20,219 bases of DNA from Cellvibrionales bacterium UBA5860. Lineage in GTDB: Bacteria > Pseudomonadota > Gammaproteobacteria > Pseudomonadales > Porticoccaceae. How positions within the stretch are numbered: the first letter of the stretch is position 1; every line of letters begins with the position of its first letter. This document shows positions 7,282 through 15,116 of this stretch, piece after piece. A model generated the notes under the pieces. The model did no database searches. It had not been told where the DNA came from and was given only the letters and a program-made list of their open reading frames with translations. Made by a program: the position numbers and the translations under genes. The stretch spans positions 3,744 through 23,962 of the forward strand of contig DJFY01000085.1 of NCBI GenBank assembly GCA_002431545.1. Direction: 5' to 3'.

Positions 7282-8745
7282 ATGCCGAAACCGTTGACCT
7301 TAACGCTGGGGGGCAATACCCGGCAGCAGGTTGCCCTGAATCTGGCGATGGCAAACCGCCATGGCCTGATAGCCGGCGCTACCGGCACCGGCAAAACCGT
7401 ATCGCTGCAAATACTTGCCGAAGGCTTTTCCCGTAACGGTATACCCGTGTTTCTCGCCGACGTGAAAGGAGACCTCTCCGGCCTCGCCGCAAGTGGCACA
7501 CCTCACCGAAAAATTGACGAGCGCCTCGACATTATCGGTCTGACAGACTTCCAGCAACGAGGCTACCCGACCGTTTTCTGGGATTTATACGGCGACAAAG
7601 GGCACCCGGTACGCACAACCCTGTCGGAGTTCGGCCCATTACTGCTGGCTAATTTCCTCGATCTGAACGACACCCAGACTGGCGTGCTGTACACCGCGTT
7701 CAAGGTGGCCGACGACGAGGGTATGTTGCTGCTTGACCTAAAAGACCTGACAGCAATGCTCAACTGGATAAAGGAACAGCGCAAAGCACTGGAAGCCGAG
7801 TATGGCGGCATCAGTCCGGCAAGTGTCGCTGCCATCAGGCGCAAGCTACTGGCGCTTGAGGAGCAGGGCGGCGATCTTTTTTTTGGCGAGCCGGCGCTGG
7901 AACTCCAGGATCTGATCAAAACCGATTTCAGCGGCAACGGCGTCATCAACGTGCTCGATGCCACGCAACTCATTCACCAGCCGCGGCTCTACGCCATTTT
8001 TCTCCTGTGGCTGATTTCCGAACTTTTCGAGCAACTGCCGGAAGTCGGCGATGCGGACAAGCCAAAAATGGTTTTCTTCTTCGACGAAGCCCACCTGCTG
8101 TTTAACAACGCGCCCCAATCATTGTTGGAGAAGATCGACCAGGTAGTGCGTCTGATTCGTTCAAAAGGGGTGGGCATCTATTTTATTTCGCAAAGCCCGG
8201 CGGACATCCCCGAGTCAGTGCTGGGTCAGCTCGGCAACCGCGTTCAGCATGCCCTGCGGGCGTTCACACCCAAGGACAAAAAGGCCGTGCGCGTAGCGGC
8301 ACAAACGTTTCGGCCCAATCCTGAATTTTCCACCGAAGCGGCCATCACCCAACTCGGTGTTGGTGAAGCGCTGGTATCGGTTCTGGACAGCAAAGGCAGT
8401 CCGACTGTGGTCGAGCGCGCCCTGATCGTGCCGCCGGAATCCCGCATGGGACCATTGGACGACAACGAGCGCCAGCAATGCCTGGAACGCTCTCCCTACC
8501 GGGGGCGATACGATAAGCCACTGGATCGCGAGTCCGCATACGAGCTACTCAAGGCGCGTTCTCTGGAAAAAGCCGCCGAGGTCGCATCCGACGAAGACAA
8601 ACCATCGGCAAAAACTGCACGTGGTGGCCGCCAGCGCCAGGGTATTTTTGAAGCCATGGCAAAAAGCGTCGCGCGCTCCATCGGGAGCAGCCTGGGGCGT
8701 CAGATCGCTCGCGGTCTTCTGGGCTCGATTCTCGGCAAACGCTAG
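7282..8745 (+). CDS. yjgR: HerA-like ATPase YjgR (DUF853)
   Basis: 487 aa, close to the roughly 500 aa of E. coli YjgR. The Walker A motif is GATGTGKT (32-39) and the Walker B motif is MVFFFDEAH (263-271), with the DVKGDLSG segment (60-67) just after the first domain, as in this family. A basic C-terminal tail (about 430-487) includes RGGRQRQG and ends in a glycine-rich amphipathic stretch. It is a cytoplasmic P-loop ATPase related to HerA/FtsK-type translocases; the physiological role is unknown. Start ATG 7282 with a weak GCGAGG ten nt upstream. It converges with the XRE-type regulator gene on the other strand. Confidence 0.92.
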   Translation: MPKPLTLTLGGNTRQQVALNLAMANRHGLIAGATGTGKTVSLQILAEGFSRNGIPVFLADVKGDLSGLAASGTPHRKIDERLDIIGLTDFQQRGYPTVFWDLYGDKGHPVRTTLSEFGPLLLANFLDLNDTQTGVLYTAFKVADDEGMLLLDLKDLTAMLNWIKEQRKALEAEYGGISPASVAAIRRKLLALEEQGGDLFFGEPALELQDLIKTDFSGNGVINVLDATQLIHQPRLYAIFLLWLISELFEQLPEVGDADKPKMVFFFDEAHLLFNNAPQSLLEKIDQVVRLIRSKGVGIYFISQSPADIPESVLGQLGNRVQHALRAFTPKDKKAVRVAAQTFRPNPEFSTEAAITQLGVGEALVSVLDSKGSPTVVERALIVPPESRMGPLDDNERQQCLERSPYRGRYDKPLDRESAYELLKARSLEKAAEVASDEDKPSAKTARGGRQRQGIFEAMAKSVARSIGSSLGRQIARGLLGSILGKR

Positions 8746-8836
8746 CCTGTTCCCGCCACCGCCCCGGATCATGTTTGTTTAACGGCGCGCATCATTTAAT
8801 GTACTGTTGACCGGAGCATGTCGGGGCCCAATCAGG

Positions 8837-9571
8837 TTATTCCTTTCTCATCGCTTCAAATGCGCTCACTCGCCACGGCCGCAGCGCAAGCATGCATCCA
8901 TAATTGCGCCGCTGAGCGAGAGGCAGATTGACGTCGTGGCGCATAAGCTCGCCAAATTCCCGGGCCAGCGCGCGTAATTTATTATCGATTACCTGCGCGG
9001 AATGCTCGGACAACAAGCCAAACTGAAAAAGTCTCTGCTCTCCTTCGCCTGAGAAATTTGCCCCCATAAAATCGGCTTGTATGCGGCGTTCGAAATACTG
9101 TTCGATAGGCCCGTTGGGAATCCAGTGAAAATTTTCGTCGATGCGCAACTTGATGCGGTTATTCGGCAGAAGATCGATCAGCTTGAGGCGATCCAGTCGC
9201 GCCAGAGCGCGTATGCATTCGGCCTCGCTCAACGCGTAACTGGCAACAATTTCTTCAAAGGTAAGATGATTACGCACGCTGACCGCCACGATCAGTAGGC
9301 GGGTATCACTCACCAACTCCGTTTCCTGTTCGATGCTGAGTTGATCAACTTTCTGGCGCGAGGTCTCGTAAAGCCGGACCAGGTCGCTCAGGTCCATTTC
9401 CATTAACCGGCAAATGTCTTCGAGACGTGCCAGTGTAAAACGCCGGGTTGCGAACAGGCGCTTCACGTTAGCTTCGCTGATGTCCAGCCGGCGCGCCACT
9501 TCGCGGTAGGTGATGCGGTGTGATTTGAGTGCCTGTTTAAGCGTGTCGACCAAGGCGCTGCTCTGGGCCAT
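8837..9571 (-). CDS. XRE-type transcriptional regulator with a winged-helix-like middle domain
   Basis: 244 aa. Residues about 8-65 form a Cro/C1-type helix-turn-helix: ALKSHRITYREVARRLDISEANVKRLF, then LEDICRLMEMDLSDLV. A second region (about 88-150), with LTFEEIVASYALSEAECIRALARLDRLKLIDL and then NNRIKLRID, looks like a winged helix; the rest (about 150-244) is an unassigned domain, perhaps for sensing or dimerisation. The gene faces the PspA operon across a 142-nt A+T-rich gap. Its own promoter has a consensus TATAAT (complement of 9605-9610) that overlaps the palindrome TCTATTATAGA, consistent with autoregulation and control of the divergent genes. GGGGTGG just upstream is the likely ribosome binding site. 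Confidence 0.85.
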   Translation of the reverse strand: MAQSSALVDTLKQALKSHRITYREVARRLDISEANVKRLFATRRFTLARLEDICRLMEMDLSDLVRLYETSRQKVDQLSIEQETELVSDTRLLIVAVSVRNHLTFEEIVASYALSEAECIRALARLDRLKLIDLLPNNRIKLRIDENFHWIPNGPIEQYFERRIQADFMGANFSGEGEQRLFQFGLLSEHSAQVIDNKLRALAREFGELMRHDVNLPLAQRRNYGCMLALRPWRVSAFEAMRKE

Positions 9572-9713
9572 TTAACCACCCCTTCGTTTTCAGCAAAAAA
9601 GTCTATTATAGAGATACTATTAGTGACTTAAAGTTATACTATTTACATTTAAGTTTATTTTATATAAACCTAGGCAAATACTTAGCGTACCTCAACCACA
9701 GGAGTGTACGCCC
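9572..9713. promoter_or_regulatory. Divergent A+T-rich promoter region with two palindromes
   Basis: For the minus-strand regulator gene the -10 is TATAAT, read as ATTATA at 9605-9610; it lies inside the palindrome TCTAT-T-ATAGA (9602-9612). For the plus-strand pspA-like gene, candidate -10 elements are TATACT (9635-9640) and TATAAA (9663-9668), the latter with TTTACA 15 nt upstream. The latter -10 lies within the inverted repeat GTTTAT-N5-ATAAAC (9653-9669). No sigma-54 type GG-N10-GC element is visible, unlike the E. coli psp promoter. The ribosome binding site AGGAG (9700-9704) serves the plus-strand gene. Confidence 0.55.
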
Positions 9714-10382
9714 ATGTCATTATTCAAACGTCTTTCTGCAACCTTTGTTTCGCGCGTCGATCGCATGGTCGGCGAAATTGAAAACCACGAAGCCATTGTC
9801 CGGGCCGGCATCAGCGAAATACGTGACAAAATTGCCGAAGCTCGCGTGCGTGCGAATCGCGTGCAAAGCGAGGCAACGCGACTGCGTAACCAGGCCGAGC
9901 AACTGGCAACTGAATCCGAACAATGGCGCAGTCGTGCAGCGGACTCGGCCGCCGCGGGCAATGAACAAAACGCCCTGGAGTGCTTGCGCCGCAGCCGCAA
10001 CTGCCAAAATCGACAAAAGCATCTCGATTCATTAGTCGCTTCGTATCGGGAAAGCGCAGAAGCGCTAGCCCTCGACATCAATACCGCCGAACAACGATTG
10101 GCTGAAACTCAGCAAAAATTGACCACAATGCGCGCGCGCCACTCTACTGTCGAGGCGATAAACGCAACCTGCGCCGACGCCGCCCGTCAGACCCAGCTCA
10201 TGGAAGACACATTTGACCGCTGGGAAATCAATATTGGCCGATCCGAGCTCAGAGGTGCGGCGCTTTCGAGCGCCGACCCGATAACCCGGGAATTTGAGGG
10301 CAAGGAAGAAGAACAGGCGCTTCGCAAAGAACTTGCAGCGCTGATGTCACCGCAAGCTTCGGAGGAACAGAACAATGGATAA
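9714..10382 (+). CDS. PspA/IM30 family membrane-remodelling protein
   Basis: 222 aa, the same length as E. coli PspA. The N-terminus MSLFKRLSATFVSRVDRMV is an amphipathic helix of the kind that inserts into stressed membranes, and is followed by long heptad-rich coiled coil from about 25 to 160, then a hinge and a last helix (about 190-215). PspA/IM30 proteins are bacterial ESCRT-III relatives that oligomerise on the inner membrane face to preserve its integrity. The sequence is divergent, so I assign the family and not pspA itself. No pspB, pspC or pspF is in the window. The gene overlaps the next by 8 nt (ATGGATAA), so the two are translationally coupled. Confidence 0.8.
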   Translation: MSLFKRLSATFVSRVDRMVGEIENHEAIVRAGISEIRDKIAEARVRANRVQSEATRLRNQAEQLATESEQWRSRAADSAAAGNEQNALECLRRSRNCQNRQKHLDSLVASYRESAEALALDINTAEQRLAETQQKLTTMRARHSTVEAINATCADAARQTQLMEDTFDRWEINIGRSELRGAALSSADPITREFEGKEEEQALRKELAALMSPQASEEQNNG

Positions 10383-11712
10383 TCAAGCCATTCTGTCGAG
10401 CAGCGTTGATACCGAAACCGCTAAACCTGTCGATAAACCAACGCTACTTCAACTACTGCCCAAAATTTTGCGCGGCATTGGCGCTGGCGCACTGGTTGTC
10501 GCCATGTACAGCTTTCTTGTTCAGGGCTGGCAGTCGGGCAACGATGTCTTCCGCTACTTACTGATGCTCGGCCACACTGGTGCGTTGGCGGCCATCGGCC
10601 TGGCCAGCGGCCACTGGTTACAGGAAAGTAAAAGCGCGCGCCTGCTCACCACGCTGGCGCTGATTTCGATACCCGCCAACTTTGCCATACTGGGAGCACT
10701 GATATATTCCCAAAGCGGGTCGCTATTAGTTGGCGACTACCCCAGCTATGTAGCCTGGACAACGGACAGTCTGCGCACCGCACTTGTCACTACCGGTTTT
10801 GCTTTCCTGGTATTGATACCGACGATATTTCTAGGCTTCTCCATTCTGGCGCGCAGCGTGTTTAGGCAGCTTTCAATCTTGTTTCTGATAGTCAATGCGG
10901 CACTGCTTCTACCCCTGCGTGATCCGGTTTGGATCGGCGCCTTGGCGACGATTATCGCGGTGGTGAATCTCTATTTTTGTCGTGTCATCACGCAAAATGA
11001 TATCGTCGCAAAAACCAGGGAGGGCGCGATCGCACTTGCCTTGCAAATGCTGCCTGTGCTGGTGTTGCTGGGACGCAACATGTGGCTCTACGCCGCCGAT
11101 GAATTAATGTTGTCAGTGCTGGCGGCGACAATTTACCTCGCGCTGCGTCAGGCTTCCTTATATGCGAATCACTCGAGAGCGATCCGTAATGCACTGGATG
11201 CCGCATCGCTAATAGCCGCGCTCGCGTTCACCTTTAGCTTTGGCGTGCTCGTGTCCGATACCCCTTTGATTGCCGACGGTCTGGTCCTGCCGCTCGCGGC
11301 GCTGGCTTTCTCAGGTTTGGTCTACGACATTTCAAGTCGCGGCCCCACGGCTATCGCGATATACCGTTATATCGCGGTATTGGGCCTGGTCACACCGACA
11401 CTTGGCAATATGCTATTGCTCGGCGGCTTGCTGACCTCCTGCGCCACCATGGCTTTAGGAGTCATGCTCATCCTGCAGGGCTACCGGAAGCGACAGCGCT
11501 GCGTATTTCTCGGTGGCGCCCTCCTTGTTGCCGCCGGCCTGGGTTACCAGGCGCTAGAAATATTCCGTCACTTTAGCCTGGGCAGTTGGGCGACGTTAGC
11601 AATTCTCGGCATCGCTCTCATAGTCTGCGCAGCCATGATTGAAAGCCAGGGCGGCAAGTACAGGCTGAATATCGAAAACTGGAAAAATAATATTAAAGCG
11701 TGGGATTACTAG
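10375..11712 (+). CDS. Polytopic inner-membrane protein coupled to the PspA-like gene
   Basis: 445 aa with about 12-14 hydrophobic segments spread from residue 35 to 428 and a short soluble N-terminus (1-30). No family recognised. There are no obvious transporter motifs, no soluble domain, and the tail is short and basic (KYRLNIENWKNNIKAWDY). Ribosome binding site GGAGG at 10361-10365, 9 nt before ATG, lies inside the pspA-like gene. The 8-nt overlap implies it works with the PspA homologue, for example as its membrane anchor or the protein it protects. That partnership is an inference from the overlap. Confidence 0.8.
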   Translation: MDNQAILSSSVDTETAKPVDKPTLLQLLPKILRGIGAGALVVAMYSFLVQGWQSGNDVFRYLLMLGHTGALAAIGLASGHWLQESKSARLLTTLALISIPANFAILGALIYSQSGSLLVGDYPSYVAWTTDSLRTALVTTGFAFLVLIPTIFLGFSILARSVFRQLSILFLIVNAALLLPLRDPVWIGALATIIAVVNLYFCRVITQNDIVAKTREGAIALALQMLPVLVLLGRNMWLYAADELMLSVLAATIYLALRQASLYANHSRAIRNALDAASLIAALAFTFSFGVLVSDTPLIADGLVLPLAALAFSGLVYDISSRGPTAIAIYRYIAVLGLVTPTLGNMLLLGGLLTSCATMALGVMLILQGYRKRQRCVFLGGALLVAAGLGYQALEIFRHFSLGSWATLAILGIALIVCAAMIESQGGKYRLNIENWKNNIKAWDY

Positions 11713-12548
11713 ACGCGTTCGGAAAACCGGCCACTGTCTCGAGCGTGCGGTAATTTTATTCAGGCTAGCCACTCAAGAAATACGAAGTCCTGCGGCAAAT
11801 TCGCCCTGCCGTAGCGCTTCGTGTTCTTTTCTATACGGATCGGAAACCCGAAATCCACGCCACGCAGAAGCAAAGGCCCGTAGCCGCATGCAATGTGTCA
11901 CGTATGAGTGACACTCAACGCTTTTGACATGGCTCTGTTTTATAAGAAAAAAGTTCTATCGCTCAAAAATAGCGTATCAATTATGGGACATCCGGGATTT
12001 CCTCATTTCGCAGGCCGACTATTAACCCATTGAAATATAGGGTTTTATAAACGAACGCAATATTGCTCTTTTTGGCGCAAATTTTGCTGCCTGCTTGAGA
12101 GTTCGAGAGTGCAAGATCGCTCGCGAAGCACAAACAACAGAAAAGAACACAGGGACGGCGTACATAACCGGCAGACGGAAATGAGGGGAAGCAGCACTGG
12201 TCCAGGTCGCAAGTAGCGCGCATCAAAGCCGCGCGCTCGCCAACGCGATTTCCGGCGGAGACCGGGTTTTAATTGTGATCGACCACCGTGCAAATTGGCA
12301 GCGCATTTAGTTTGACAGGGTGAATCAAAGCTCAACGCATTCGCGCGCTATCCGCTCGCCTGTTTCCTCTCTCCCCCCGACGACCTGGACTGCGACAGCC
12401 TGTCCACGTCACGCGTGTGAGTTGCGCGTACCGCAACCAGCACCGGTTTCAGCGTCAGGTTAGAACCAACACGGAACGCTACCCCGGTCGCCAACCGAAT
12501 CGATACGCTTTTAAATTTGACACAAAGACGAACAGAAGGAGCGAGGAC
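11713..12548. other. Long non-coding stretch before the di-heme oxidoreductase gene
   Basis: 836 nt. Short minus-strand open frames at 11981-12335 have no recognisable protein character and no ribosome binding site, so I do not call them. A weak terminator-like stem after the membrane-protein gene pairs ACCGGCCAC (11726-11734) with GTGCGGT (11745-11751) with a 2-nt bulge, followed by AATTTTATT. An operator-like repeat is at 11895-11914 and a TTGACA at 11924-11929. TTGACA also occurs at 12312-12317. The frame of the next gene is open back to 12417, but the AGAAGGAGCGAGG ribosome binding site places its start at 12549. Confidence 0.5.
11895..11914. promoter_or_regulatory. Operator-like inverted repeat GTGTCAC-N6-GTGACAC
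   Basis: GTGTCACGTATGAGTGACAC has 7-bp perfect arms separated by 6 nt. It lies 9 nt before a TTGACA (11924-11929), but no good -10 follows at normal spacing and the nearest plus-strand gene begins about 630 nt away. It could control an unannotated transcript in this gap. Confidence 0.35.
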
Positions 12549-14099
12549 ATGATCAGCAGAATATTAGTGCCGTTGGCTGTCGCATTGTTCACACTTTCAC
12601 AGAACTTACTTGCAGCCAAAGTTTGCCCACCCGAACTCGCCGCCGATTCGCCCGTGGTGCCCCAGTCGGTCGAACAGACGGACATCAACAGCGGAGCCCT
12701 GTCTTTCGACCAAATTACCGAGCACGGCGAGCGGCTGTTTAACGCGCGCTTCAACATCTGCGACGGACAGGGCCGTCCAGCGACAACGGGAGGTGGCGAC
12801 AAGCGGCTCTCGCCAATAAATTCCGAAGAGGGAGAACCTCTGAGCATCGGACAATTGGCCAAACTGCGCACTTCGGCTCCCGACTCGGATGCCTGCGCTG
12901 GCTGCCATAACCAGCCCGAGAGCGGTGGGGCCGGTGACTTTGTCGCCAACGTTTTTGTCCTCGCCCAAACACTGGATCCAGTCACGCTGTCCGTTAGTCC
13001 CACTCGCAGTAACAGCCGCAACACCCTCGGCATGCACGGCTCCGGCGCTATCGAAATGCTCGCTCGTGAAATGACCGATGACTTACAAGCCCAGCGGGCA
13101 GGCCTGCCTGACGGCGTCCACACACTGTCGACGAAAGGTGTGGATTTCACCGTGGAAATTTCCGGCGGCCAGGTCGTAGAAGCCGAAGGTATCGACCACG
13201 ACCTCATCGTCAAGCCGTTCCATCAGGCAGGTAAAGTAATCTCCCTGCGCGAATTCTCCAATAACGCGATGAACCACCATCACGGTATGCAGGCCGAAGA
13301 GCGTTTCGACCTCAACCCAGCCAAGGGTTTCGACCCTGACTTCGACGAAGACGGCGTAAACCGGGAATTGACTATCGGCGATCAGACTGCGATTTCGGTC
13401 TGGCAGGCACAACTCAGCGTTCCGGTACAAATCATGCCGAACAATATCGCCGAGCGACGTCAGGTTCTGCGAGGCGAGCAGGTCTTTGAAGATATTGGAT
13501 GCGCCTCTTGTCACACGCCAAAAATGGAGTTGAGCAGCCGCCTGTTTGTCGAACCGAATCCCTATAACCCACCCGGAACCTGTGCCAGCGCGGCCGAAGG
13601 TTGCCCGGATTTCGCCTGGGATATGACCAGGACCGGTGACGTACCCCGCCTGGAGCGTGGCCGCCACGGTACCGCTATAGTACGAGCGTATACCGACCTG
13701 AAACGTCATAACCTTTGCGACGACCCCGGGCCCAACGCGATACGTCACTTCTGCAACGAACAACTTGCTCAAGGCCGGCCGGATCAGGATGGCAAACCGG
13801 GCACCGAATTTTTCCTCACACGAAAGCTATGGGACGTGGGTAATACCGCACCCTATGGTCACCGTGGTGATATCAGCACGATTACAGAAGCAATTTTACT
13901 GCACGGCGGCGAAGGGCGGCCCGCGAGGGATACTTTCGCGGGTAGCGACCTGGAAGACCAGAAAGCGCTGGTAGTTTTCCTTAAATCGTTACAGATCGTG
14001 CCGCAAAGCGAGATAAAACGGAAACTCCACCTAAGACGACGCCATGTCGAATTTGGACAGGGACGCCTCAAAGAAAAATTCAGCCAGCCCAATCTATAA
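12549..14099 (+). CDS. Secreted di-heme oxidoreductase (DHOR/DUF1111, peroxidase-like)
   Basis: 516 aa from ATG 12549, chosen because of AAGGAG (12536-12541) just upstream and because a clean signal peptide starts there (MISRILVPLAVALFTLSQNLLAA, cleavage near residue 23). Two c-type heme sites are visible: CAGCH (116-120) and CASCH (318-322). MNHHHGMQ (241-248) and GHRGDISTITEAILLHGGE (437-455) are typical of the DHOR family, distant relatives of the MauG/cytochrome c peroxidase group. It is therefore a periplasmic redox enzyme; the substrate is unknown. The upstream 800-nt gap suggests its own promoter. A hairpin follows at 14116-14149. Confidence 0.85.
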   Translation: MISRILVPLAVALFTLSQNLLAAKVCPPELAADSPVVPQSVEQTDINSGALSFDQITEHGERLFNARFNICDGQGRPATTGGGDKRLSPINSEEGEPLSIGQLAKLRTSAPDSDACAGCHNQPESGGAGDFVANVFVLAQTLDPVTLSVSPTRSNSRNTLGMHGSGAIEMLAREMTDDLQAQRAGLPDGVHTLSTKGVDFTVEISGGQVVEAEGIDHDLIVKPFHQAGKVISLREFSNNAMNHHHGMQAEERFDLNPAKGFDPDFDEDGVNRELTIGDQTAISVWQAQLSVPVQIMPNNIAERRQVLRGEQVFEDIGCASCHTPKMELSSRLFVEPNPYNPPGTCASAAEGCPDFAWDMTRTGDVPRLERGRHGTAIVRAYTDLKRHNLCDDPGPNAIRHFCNEQLAQGRPDQDGKPGTEFFLTRKLWDVGNTAPYGHRGDISTITEAILLHGGEGRPARDTFAGSDLEDQKALVVFLKSLQIVPQSEIKRKLHLRRRHVEFGQGRLKEKFSQPNL

Positions 14100-14507
14100 A
14101 AATAGCACTAAAACAGTACCGTTTTAATCTTGTAGGGTTAAAACGGTGCGTGGGCGCTGACCCTGCGCGACAGCATCTTATCCATAACGGCGTGATTAGC
14201 AGCAACGGGGTTACGGATAAAAAGCAGCGGGTTGGGAAACTTATTTCACAGTGGCTTATTGTTCCATATGCTTGTTACACAGCAGTTGTTCGTGGAACAA
14301 ATGGATGGCAATCCGTGACTCTATTACCTGACGCACGAGTGTCGCACCCCGCGTCAGAAATCAAAGATCAAGCAGGCGCCAAAAAAATCGGAGCAATAAC
14401 TTCACTACCGAAATTTCAAATCTATAGCCGACCGCACCAAGCAATGGGGGTAAACAGCTATAAGTGACGCGTTCACTTCCGCCAGGCGCTTCAGGACTGA
14501 GGTCATA
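14100..14507. other. Non-coding stretch dense in inverted repeats
   Basis: 408 nt at the left border of the A+T-richer block. I do not support the plus-strand open frame from GTG 14150 to 14467: it has no ribosome binding site and no recognisable protein character. Inverted repeats seen: 14116-14127 with 14138-14149; 14178-14188 with 14210-14220 (one mismatch in 11); TTGTTCCA 14259-14266 with TGGAACAA 14293-14300; TGACGC 14329-14334 with GCGTCA 14351-14356; AAGTGA 14462-14467 with TCACTT 14473-14478. The last three are short enough to be chance. Confidence 0.4.
14116..14149. terminator. 12-bp hairpin after the di-heme oxidoreductase gene
   Basis: GTACCGTTTTAA (14116-14127) pairs with TTAAAACGGTGC (14138-14149) with one G-U pair and a 10-nt loop. 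No T run follows on the plus strand. On the minus strand the stem is followed by TGTTTTAG. It may be a weak bidirectional terminator between the plus-strand oxidoreductase gene and the minus-strand block. Confidence 0.4.
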
Positions 14508-14921
14508 CTACTGAGCGCTATTACCGACAGCGGCTGACTGAAATTCAGTCCGGTCCCACAGCTCTAAATGATCACCCACTCCAATCAATGCGCAGTCGCG
14601 CTTCAATTTGGCATGTTGACGCAAGTAAGGCGTGACTAAAAAACGTCCATCAGCCCCGATCTGGCAGCGCATAAGAAATGGGCAAATATCCCTCATCAAA
14701 TTGACAAAGCTCTTATCACTCTTGAACCTGTCTTTTATGACCTCAAAATGCCCCATTAACCCGGATTCTGTGTAGATCAGAAGCGCGGGCGTTTGCGGCA
14801 CTTGCACGAGCATGACTTCATTCGGCATCTTTTCCCTGATTTTTGCGGGCATTACTACCCTGCCCCTTAGGTCAATCGTGATGTGGAAAGTGCCATAAAA
14901 AGTAGCGGATTGAGTGTTCAT
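14508..14921 (-). CDS. Orphan MraZ-like protein (two SpoVT-AbrB domains)
   Basis: 137 aa, slightly shorter than the roughly 150 aa of MraZ. Two swapped-hairpin AbrB half-repeats are visible: D17-LRGRVVMPAKIRE-30 and DGRFLVTPYLRQHA (91-104), followed by the MraZ-typical LIGVGDHLELWD (112-123). MraZ is a DNA-binding ring-forming regulator that normally begins the division and cell-wall (dcw) cluster, next to mraW. None of these genes is here, so this is a stand-alone paralogue in an A+T-rich accessory block. A clear Shine-Dalgarno sequence is missing before ATG 14921; the leader is A+T-rich. I could not identify convincing TGGG direct repeats (MraZ boxes) upstream. Confidence 0.8.
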   Translation of the reverse strand: MNTQSATFYGTFHITIDLRGRVVMPAKIREKMPNEVMLVQVPQTPALLIYTESGLMGHFEVIKDRFKSDKSFVNLMRDICPFLMRCQIGADGRFLVTPYLRQHAKLKRDCALIGVGDHLELWDRTEFQSAAVGNSAQ

Positions 14922-15053
14922 TATTTATATGTGTAACATTATTTTCATTGAATCATACGACACGTCGATAATTTCTTTACGGGTACCATGCGCCCATATT
15001 AGATAATACGAGCATATTTAGGATCAGTATCAAATTCATAATTTTCTTTGGCG

Positions 15054-15107
15054 ACCTAACGCAGCGCTGAAGGGCGCAAACGCATTGAGCGTTCAGCAGA
15101 GCTAGAC
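15054..15107 (-). repeat. attC-like inverted repeat (candidate cassette recombination site)
   Basis: Read on the minus strand: GTCTAGC (complement of 15101-15107) ... GCTGAA ... TTCAGC ... GTTAGGT (complement of 15054-15060). The right box fits the integron core GTTRRRY exactly; the left box differs from RYYYAAC by one base, and all seven positions can still pair with the right box using G-U wobbles. The inner boxes GCTGAA/TTCAGC pair fully, with unequal spacers of 3 and 5 nt, as in attC sites. It directly follows the PH-domain gene in the expected orientation. At 54 nt it is at the short end for attC. Confidence 0.35.
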
Positions 15108-15116
15108 AAAGCAAAT

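Noticed and set aside
11981..12335. Two overlapping minus-strand open frames in the gap before the di-heme oxidoreductase gene
   Set aside because: Composition is Cys/Arg/Ser-rich without domain character, with no ribosome binding sites; more likely chance frames.
14150..14467. Plus-strand open frame of 105 codons from GTG
   Set aside because: No ribosome binding site, no recognisable domain, and it runs through several inverted repeats; the neighbouring genes are on the other strand.
14921..15000. MraZ boxes (TGGG direct repeats) upstream of the mraZ-like gene
   Set aside because: TGGGC and TGGTA occur on the minus strand near 14990, but the spacing and second box do not fit the known repeat pattern.
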